A program made the position numbers and the translations under genes. Below, one piece after another: positions 19,469 to 25,437 of a DNA stretch of 25,437 nt; the stretch's first letter is position 1; each line of letters starts with the position of its first letter. The notes under the pieces are model-generated. The model made no database searches and was not told the origin of the DNA. It saw nothing but the letters and a program-made list of their open reading frames with translations. The stretch spans positions 1-25,437 of the forward strand of contig CAICTM010001630.1 in NCBI GenBank assembly GCA_903772945.1, given 5' to 3'. The stretch comes from Seminavis robusta. Lineage: Eukaryota; Bacillariophyta; Bacillariophyceae; Naviculales; Naviculaceae.

Positions 19469-19864
19469 GAGTACGAGCATCATGTACGTTTCTTATGTAC
19501 AAGGTGGTGACCTTGTGACGTTTTCACTGGTACGGTATGAACGATGGAACCAGCACACACCAGGTTTCTACCAGTATTGGGTACCGTACGATCCTACTAG
19601 TACTTACCAGTACCAGGTACCGATACCAGGTACCTGGTACAGACTTTAGGAGTCAATCAGAATAGAAGGGAAAACGGAGATTTAAAGTACTTTTAGAGAA
19701 GACTTAGATATCTAAGGGAGATGGCGACGGGCGAGGCTTAATAGGAAAAGAAGAGTTCGGTTCAGTGTTGATCATTGGATTCCGAATGATTCCCATGCAG
19801 TGATGCTAACTGAACTCGGCCTCACCCGCTGTCTCAAATCTCGAGGCAATTTGCAGCTCCATAA

Positions 19865-19872
19865 TATATAAG
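19865..19872 (+). promoter_or_regulatory. TATA-box-like element before receptor copy 2
   Basis: TATATAAG lies 39-46 bp upstream of the ATG at 19911. This would allow only a very short 5' UTR. The corresponding position before copy 1 lacks it, so the two copies may be expressed differently. It is a sequence match only; the transcription start is not known. Confidence 0.4.
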
Positions 19873-19910
19873 GGAGCTTCGAAAGAAGAGGGAGTACCAG
19901 GTACCGAAGG

Positions 19911-22530
19911 ATGAGTTGGGTTATTGCACAAGACTTAGTCAGTGTTGCTAGGTGGGTCTCTGTGGGTATTATCTGCTGTTGGTTGACTCAGGATGCTGTC
20001 GCTGGGGATGCTATAGGTACCAATCCGTTCCAGAAAGGTTGTCTTTACGCCAAAGGAGTCACATCCAAGATCAGGGTATGCGGCTCAGATGATCCTCCTG
20101 AAGTTGTGGGAGTAGATTGCCGTGTCCCTCTCGTACAGTACGATGAAATCAGAATCCAACCGGGAAACTGGGAATCTGTAAGTTCTTCTGCTCTACTCTC
20201 TGTTGTACTATTGTATGAGTGAGCTCATTTGATATTGTTTTTGTTTCTTCCAGCCCATGCTTATCACATGGATCCTCCAAGTCCTTCTGTCTGAGATGCT
20301 GGATGTGCCGACTTCCATTGAAATGAGAGCTGCCAATAGTCCGCCTCTTAGCATGTATCAGCCCAACAACTCCCTGCATTTTCCTCCTGGTGCTTTTGAT
20401 TACAAAACCTTCGAAAAGGCATATGAACTAAAGGGAGACTGCAGCAAGGCGGACAGGTCACAAGACAACTACCAAGAGTGTGCCAATTTCTTCCCTGAGG
20501 CCTGGAACCTTCAAGACAATGAAAAAGCCAACCAAGCCATTTACCATGACCACATTGAGCCACCACAGAGCCTTGGCATCATTGGTCAAAACGCTTGGTT
20601 TGTGCCAAAGTTCACGGCATCCAGAGAGTCCACCGTGCTAGACTACAGGGGTCTACAAGGACCCGAAAACAGACAAAAACTTGCGGGACGCTTTCACAGA
20701 CCAACCACCTGGAAAGACTACTGCAATCAGGTGTCCTCCAATGGATGCAACAGTCCCGACAATGTAGCGTCTAGACCACCACAAAATCAAGCTGAAGAGC
20801 AACAGTTCTTTCACTTTCACAGTGGTGGCATCTACACAGGACACTTTCGACCAACCGACAAGAACAATTGCACCTTACATCCAGACTCCTGCACGGGATT
20901 CTTTGCGGACTATCCTTGTAGCTGGGGCAGTCCAGTTGCCACACAGCTGTACAATCTGGATATTGCTCTGGATGTCGATTTGGATGTTCATCCAGAGGGT
21001 CTCACACATGCCCAGTTGACCCAAATATGGAGGGCGGCTAACGCCACCAAGTCGGACATGATTGGATATTGGTGGCATCCGGATGTATTTCCATCTGAAT
21101 TCCTGGCTTCTCCTGCGGAATTCACCCACGTCAGCATGCCTCCGCCATCAGTGGCGTGCTTGGGAGTCCACGACGACATCAAACGTTTACACTGTGACGA
21201 GGATCCAAAGAAACGAATTGGGTCGGCACTCGCTGTTTGTGAAGACCCTCCCGTCCTACTCTCCAAGCTCTTGAGCACAACCATTTTTGACAGCATCAAG
21301 GATCCCACTCTAGCACAAGAGATCGTTTCTCCTAGTCATTCCGCATTGGCAAACTACCGAATGTCCAACATTCAACTGGACGAAATCTTCTTTATCTGGA
21401 ATCAACGGGGTGATGCCCGGGAAGCCGTTTGTGAGTGGATTGTCGACAACATGGACCATTTGGAGGAACTAATCCCACGGACGTACCCAAGAGCATTCCA
21501 AAAGAAGGATCATGCCCCACTCATGTACGCATCTACTCTCCTGGGTGCCGTGGTGGTTGTATTGGTTTTGGTGACTCTTTTCTTGGTGCACCGAAATCAG
21601 AACCGCCGTTCTGTCAAGTATTCACAGATTGAGTTCCTGGTCTTGTTGCTGGTTGGGTCGCTTTTTATTGGCGTGGGGGCCATTGTCATTGGAATCCCTT
21701 CCACGAATGCCTCCTGCATTGTCGAGGTGTGGTTGATCAACATTGGGTATACACTGGAACTGGTTCCTCTGATTGTCAAAGTGGCTGCGGTGAACCATAT
21801 CATGAGCGTTGGCAAGAAAATGCGCCGATCTCGGCTCGATCGACGTTACTTGTTTGGTGTTGTGGCAACAATCTGCACCCTAGTGGTCATCTTTCTCATT
21901 TTGTGGTCCTCACTGGATACGCCCAAAGTAGTGCAGGAATACGAACTGACAGAAACCAAAAATGAAGATGGGGAAACGATAGTGTGGGTATTGGATGTTT
22001 GCGGCTCCGAGTCCAATGCTTGGGTAATCATCAGCGTTGGGTGGAATGCACTGCTCTTGCTATGTACAACAACCTTGGCTGTGCAGATGAGGAAAGTGGG
22101 CATGGAAGGCTTTCGTGAGACAGGAACACTAGCTCTGCTTGTGTACTCCCATTCTGTCTTTGTTGTCCTTCGGCTCTTTACCTACCTCCTGCCATCGGTG
22201 ATGAAGGAATATTTCCTGTCCTACTGCCGCAGCTTTCTGTTCAGTGTGGACACCCTTTCCACCCTTGTCATCTATTTTATCCCTAAGTTGTTTGGTGAGG
22301 ATATTCAACCCCGAAGGTCATCGATTAGCAGTACTTCACTGCCAGCACAATGGGCTGCCAATCTCAGTGACAACAATGCACCCTCATGGATTCAGCAACA
22401 ACCGGTAGAGGTAGAGGAAAGGATAAGGCTTCTAGAGAAACAGAATGAAACCCTGGAAAAAGAGAATGCCCTCTTACAGCGAAACCAAGCCCCTGATGTC
22501 AAGATGTCGACTGAAGAATCAAGTCAATAG
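19911..22530 (+). CDS. Class C GPCR with OpuAC/glycine-betaine-binding-like ectodomain, copy 2, intact
   Basis: Exons are 19911-20177 and 20254-22530, giving 847 residues. Residues about 13-32 form the hydrophobic signal segment (ARWVSVGIICCWLTQ). Residues about 77-500 resemble the OpuAC type of substrate-binding domain: IRIQPGNWES...LLSEMLDVP, GQNAWFVPK (200-208), GYWWHPDVF (360-368), paired cysteines and EAVCEWIVDN. Seven helices follow at about 511-536, 548-570, 577-602, 622-644, 678-701, 714-737 and 749-768. C577 at the start of TM3 and C672 in ECL2 are the class C disulphide pair, and TM7 ends in YFIPKLF, the class C F-x-P-K motif. Residues 807-835 (EERIRLLEKQNETLEKENAL) are a coiled coil, as in GABA-B receptors. 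The likely role is a plasma-membrane receptor for a small polar ligand; the ligand is unknown. Confidence 0.85.
20178..20253 (+). other. Intron of receptor copy 2 (76 bp, phase 0)
   Basis: The donor is TCT|GTAAGT and the acceptor TTGTTTCTTCCAG|CCC. It joins NWES to PMLITW at the same codon boundary as in copy 1. Unspliced translation from 19911 stops at 20222. Confidence 0.88.
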
Positions 22531-22792
22531 CATGGGGCTCCCAAAGCAAACTCTTCTTTGCTTAAGCCTGGCCCCGGCTGGCTTCCGTAGATAATCTACC
22601 TACTCTAAACCCCCGTCCCAACCATGTACCGTAATAGTTTTACATTGAACTTTTGTAAGTGTCCGCGTATTGTTTTATCACACGAAGCTGCTGATACACT
22701 TTTATTATACATCTTTCTATCGAGCTTGCAAGTACTCTATGTTTGCCAAGCTGTAGCAATTCTTGTCCTTTGCAACCCCAGTAGCAAAGTGG
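22531..22792. other. Convergent intergenic region
   Basis: This 262-bp gap separates the stop of receptor copy 2 (plus) from the stop of the methyltransferase (minus), so it should contain both 3' UTRs. About 22655-22745 matches the 3' flank of receptor copy 1, showing that the duplicated unit extends past the coding region. No separate gene is supported. Confidence 0.6.
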
Positions 22793-24202
22793 CTAGCACA
22801 ACGTTCGAAAGTAGAGAACTTCAATGCATGACGGACAAAACCTTATCCACCGCCGAAATGTGGGCATGTATCCACCTCCCGTAAACATCATGTTGGAGAG
22901 TAGAGCAATTTCTGCGGTGGTTCGTGACCTTGGCATCCAGCTGACACCAGTCATTCGAGTTGCCCAGTGTAGCTCCACCATGATTTGTTGGGGCAACCAA
23001 TAGGAAGGTTGATGGTGTGCTGTGTTTGTTGTTCCATCACTGTTCTTGGTAATGATTGTCATTTCATCATCACTATTGGCTTGTTGAATCATGGAGGAGA
23101 AGACATCATACTCATATCCCTCAACATCAATCTTGAACATGTGGGGTGGTACCTTCAGCTGAGCCTTCTGGACAATGTCAAAGTAGGTAATATAGTGTCG
23201 TCCATGCTCATCCTTTCTTTCTTTGCTATCAATGCAGTAGTTGTAGAATCGAATGTCGTCTCTGTCAGGTTTTTGCTTGGGTGTTCCATTCTCAAGGGTA
23301 CAGTCAAAAGTGTGGGTAACACATCCTGGTAACATTTTCACCACTTGCAACTCAAACGTCCAGTTGTCATTGCCACCGATACTGATAATGTGGCAGTCAT
23401 TTTTGCTGCTTCTGGCATTATCAGTTGATAGACGCCGCAAATGGTTGTTGTTCTCATTACTGCTGGGTTTCCCCTGTTTCTGCATTGGTTGACAATACCA
23501 TTTGGTGCCATCGGCTCCTCGGCCTCCCATTCTGAGCAAGTTTGGACAAGCCAAGTCTTGAGGTCCGAGAGAATAATCCCAGCGTTCTCTTGTGGCATCT
23601 GGATCTACAACCTGTACATAACGTCCTTCCAAAATCATTGGATTCTCTTTTGTGTACTCTCCTGGAAGCAGTTTTCCATATCCTCCACGAGGGTCATAGT
23701 TCTGAGCATAGTAAGATTTGAGATATTGGGTTACATCTTGAGTTCCTTGGCTTTTCTGCATACCCTTGGGAATGAAGGTGACATTCAGCTGTTTCACTGT
23801 GGCGTCAATATTACTATCCATGAGAGATTGGACAGATTTCAAACTTCCACCTTGTGTGTGGAAAAATCGAGCCTGCGAAATGGCACTCTCCAACTTTTCC
23901 TCTTGAAAGTAGTCTGTGGTCCCCTCACAATAGGGACGAAGTTCTCCTCGGGCGTGAAGGGGTCCTTTGCTTGCTTGTTCATGATTGGTTGTATCGGTAC
24001 TCATTGGCATTGAGTGTTCCAAAAAGCGAGACATGCCTTGCAGGGCACTCGTTTGTTTCCGATCCAACCAGACCACCATCATCCCGCACACAAAAATCGA
24101 GCATCCAATGATGGCTCGTCTGGCCATGCCTTTTGCTGTGGTACCCTTAGCCCCACTCCCATGGCCACCAGAGCGATCACGACGAACTCGAACACGGGAC
24201 AT
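22793..24202 (-). CDS. Membrane-anchored FkbM/METTL24-like methyltransferase
   Basis: The frame extends to 24382 with a GTG there; the first ATG is at 24202, giving 469 residues. A basic cytosolic head (MSRVRVRRDR, GAKGTTAKGMARR) precedes one hydrophobic helix at about 29-46 (RAIIGCSIFVCGMMVVWLD), the layout of a type II Golgi/ER membrane protein. The catalytic domain lies at about 215-440: DGTKWYCQP at 231-239, the SAM-binding strand and loop CHIISIGGNDNWTFE at 270-284, THTFDCT at 296-302, and the FkbM hallmark FKIDVEGYEYDVF at 356-368, followed by MVELHW. This order fits eukaryotic METTL24-like/FkbM enzymes, which use S-adenosylmethionine; the acceptor, perhaps a glycan or small metabolite, cannot be told. 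A Cys-containing C-terminus (RFCPSCIEVLYFRTLC) completes it. Confidence 0.75.
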   Translation of the reverse strand: MSRVRVRRDRSGGHGSGAKGTTAKGMARRAIIGCSIFVCGMMVVWLDRKQTSALQGMSRFLEHSMPMSTDTTNHEQASKGPLHARGELRPYCEGTTDYFQEEKLESAISQARFFHTQGGSLKSVQSLMDSNIDATVKQLNVTFIPKGMQKSQGTQDVTQYLKSYYAQNYDPRGGYGKLLPGEYTKENPMILEGRYVQVVDPDATRERWDYSLGPQDLACPNLLRMGGRGADGTKWYCQPMQKQGKPSSNENNNHLRRLSTDNARSSKNDCHIISIGGNDNWTFELQVVKMLPGCVTHTFDCTLENGTPKQKPDRDDIRFYNYCIDSKERKDEHGRHYITYFDIVQKAQLKVPPHMFKIDVEGYEYDVFSSMIQQANSDDEMTIITKNSDGTTNTAHHQPSYWLPQQIMVELHWATRMTGVSWMPRSRTTAEIALLSNMMFTGGGYMPTFRRWIRFCPSCIEVLYFRTLC

Positions 24203-24660
24203 GGCAAAAATAGAACCGAAGGAAGGCGCTGAAGACAACAAACAGAAAAGATGACAGCTGCAACTCCATGGGGTGCGGTGCGGCAGTTGCAAACGAATCT
24301 TTGGCTCACGAAATTTTGAGCAGCCGCGTTCTGGAGGAGCGTGGACAAAATGTGGACCCACACTGCTTCCAGTGCATTCCACGGTCTTGTTACCGCAGCG
24401 TGGATAAAATGATAGATGCGGTAAAACTTTATTTGATAGTAAGATGTCATTTTACCTGAACTACCCGTCGAGTGCGGTTGTTCGGGTTCAAAACGACCCG
24501 AACCTTCGAACCAGCAATAAAGCCCAGCCCAGACAACTATCTTGCTCGGCAATTGAACACGGTGGTTCATGATGGGAGATCCAAACCGTCGCCATGCATG
24601 GATATGGTTTGCCTGATCAGTGCAAAACCTTTCAAGCTTACTTTTGCCCTCAACTACCAG
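24203..24660. other. Upstream region of the methyltransferase gene
   Basis: This should hold the promoter and 5' UTR of the minus-strand methyltransferase. An inverted repeat at 24480-24503 (GTTCGGGT, 8-base loop, ACCCGAAC) could form a hairpin. The 17-mer TTGCCCTCAACTACCAG occurs at 24644-24660 and again at 24690-24706, across the left end of the element described next. No gene is supported. Confidence 0.5.
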
Positions 24661-24775
24661 CTAGCAAGCTGAGGGCCTTTTGAACTTTATTGCCCTCAAC
24701 TACCAGAGCTCAATTCAGCTTTGTTTTTGCCGGTCCACATGTCACAGACCAATGGCCAAGTTGCAAGCAAAAAAG

Positions 24776-25069
24776 GACAGCCAGCCGGAGGCTAGTGCCC
24801 TCAACTTGCATTTTTCCTAAAGGCCAAGGGACGGAATGGTTCCGGTAGCTATGCGAACGTTGCAATGGAAACAGCACCATATGTATGGGACACTAGCCTG
24901 GTAGCCTAACCTTGGATACTGCACTAGGGAATCGCACCTTACGTTCAAGGGAACTACACCATGTGTATGGACACTACCATTGTAGCACTTAACCTTGAAA
25001 GGGAAACAACCATATGATGCCACTCCGTAGCCTTAACCTTGCAAGGGAAACAGCCACCATATGTAGCGC

Positions 25070-25108
<39 letters not shown>

Positions 25109-25165
25109 GAGAACAGACAGCCGTAGGCTAGTGCCTCAACTAGCATTTATCTAAAGGCAAAGGTT
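24776..25165. repeat. Dispersed repeat pair inside the element
   Basis: GACAGCCAGCCGGAGGCTAG at about 24777 with its following TGCCCTCAACTTGCATTTTT is repeated, with small changes, at about 25118-25165 (GACAGCCGTAGGCTAGTGCC, then TCAACTAGCATTT). Between them lie about four degenerate copies of a TAACCTTGCAAGGGAAAC...CACCATATGTA unit at roughly 24840-25067. Confidence 0.55.
25071..25107. repeat. (AC)n microsatellite
   Basis: An uninterrupted AC dinucleotide run of about 37 bases lies inside the MITE-like element. Confidence 0.95.
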
Positions 25166-25210
25166 TCATTTTTTTTGGATGTTTCTTAAAGCCAAGGCTA
25201 ATCAGTTGCT

Positions 25211-25354
25211 TTGATAGCCTTAATCTTACTAGGAAACCGCACCATATGTACGTGTTCGCTTTTGATAGCCTTAATCTTACTATGGAAACCGCACCATATG
25301 TACGTGTGCTTTGATAGCCTTAATCTTACTAGGAAACCGCACCATATGTACGCG
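25211..25354. repeat. 49-51-bp tandem repeat, three copies
   Basis: TTGATAGCCTTAATCTTACT begins at 25211, 25262 and 25311, each followed by AGGAAACCGCACCATATGTA (ATGG in the middle copy). The three copies are nearly identical and are related to the more degenerate copies at 24840-25067, so the array has been re-amplified recently. Confidence 0.85.
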
Positions 25355-25402
25355 ACACACACACACACACACACACAACACCACACACACACACACACAC
25401 AC
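25355..25402. repeat. Interrupted (AC)n microsatellite
   Basis: An AC run is broken once by AACACC at about 25376-25382. It sits between the 49-51-bp repeats and the right inverted repeat. Confidence 0.9.
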
Positions 25403-25437
25403 GACAAGTAAAGTCAAAAGGCCCTCAGCCTTGCTAG

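Larger units (their letters stand above)
17853..19910. other. Spacer between the two receptor copies, including copy 1 3' UTR
   Basis: About 17900-18010 is still similar to the 3' flank of copy 2 (GCGTATTG..., ACGAAGCTGC.GATAC), marking the end of the duplicated unit. The rest holds two weak exon-like stretches (listed separately) and a cluster of GTAC-rich palindromes at 19535-19640. No gene with a recognised product was found. Confidence 0.5.
24661..25437. mobile_element. MITE-like element with ~32-bp terminal inverted repeats
   Basis: The left end, 24661-24692, begins CTAGCAAGCTGAGGGCCTTT and continues TGAACTTTATTG. The last 33 bases of the window (25405-25437), read on the minus strand, begin CTAGCAAGGCTGAGGGCCTT and continue TTGACTTTACTTG. 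The two ends match except for two one-base indels and one or two substitutions. The interior has no credible ORF, only tandem repeats and AC tracts, as expected for a non-autonomous element. The target-site duplication cannot be checked because the window stops at the right end; the repeats might also extend further. Confidence 0.6.

Noticed and set aside
24203..24382. 60-codon upstream extension of the methyltransferase
   Set aside because: It would start at GTG. The ATG at 24202 places the basic head directly before the membrane helix, which is the expected layout.
24480..24503. Hairpin considered as a tRNA arm or terminator
   Set aside because: There is only one 8-bp stem with an 8-base loop. 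No cloverleaf could be assembled around it, and intrinsic terminators do not apply to a eukaryotic nuclear gene.
25211..25354. Regularly spaced repeats considered as a CRISPR array
   Set aside because: The copies are contiguous, with no unique spacers, and the context is eukaryotic.
25198..25411. Overlapping small ORFs on both strands with His-Thr or Val-Cys runs
   Set aside because: They are translations of the AC microsatellite and the tandem repeats only.

Overview
The window looks like nuclear DNA from a diatom, probably a raphid pennate such as Seminavis; the species is a guess. The reasons are GT..AG introns of about 75 bp, a huge secreted Pro/Ser/Thr/Asn-rich wall-type protein, class C GPCR genes, and GC-balanced intergenic DNA. 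No rRNA, tRNA or CRISPR array was recognised.

Layout. (1) Positions 1-10021, minus strand: one very large gene for a secreted, mucin-like, low-complexity protein. It opens with a signal peptide at 10021 and stays in frame for 1794 codons. The reading frame then breaks near 4700, and the rest, still clearly coding-type repeat, runs off the left edge. The left part consists of about 28 copies of a 120-bp (40-codon) unit and then a 24/48-bp unit. Copy-to-copy spacing drifts by single bases, so the broken frame looks more like unpolished long-read sequence than biological decay. (2) 10651-11100, minus: a small MoaF/calycin-like protein. (3) 11100-12768: intergenic DNA with a degenerate GGTAA-type repeat and many GGTACC-containing palindromes. 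(4) 12769-14193, plus: an unrecognised protein with a recent internal tandem duplication of about 145 residues and a helix-turn-helix-like look. (5) 14904-17852 and 19911-22530, plus: a tandem pair of paralogous receptor genes, each with a phase-0 intron at the same site. (6) 22793-24202, minus: an FkbM/METTL24-like membrane-anchored methyltransferase, convergent with the second receptor. (7) 24661-25437: a MITE-like element bounded by inverted repeats of about 32 bp, with (AC)n tracts and 49-51-bp tandem repeats inside.

The most interesting content is the receptor pair. The predicted order is signal peptide, extracellular domain resembling the OpuAC/glycine-betaine-type periplasmic binding fold, class C seven-helix domain with the TM3-ECL2 cysteine pair and the TM7 F-x-P-K motif, and a short cytoplasmic coiled coil. 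Animal class C receptors instead carry a LIVBP-type Venus flytrap, so this suggests a different binding module on the same signalling core, plausibly for a betaine- or amino-acid-like small molecule. The second copy is intact (847 aa when spliced). The first carries a one-base deletion that removes TM7, plus a longer, broken tail. Substitutions between copies are concentrated in the ectodomain.

No operon-like cooperation is evident. The wall protein, the receptors and a membrane methyltransferase would all act at the cell surface or in the secretory pathway, but a functional link is speculation.
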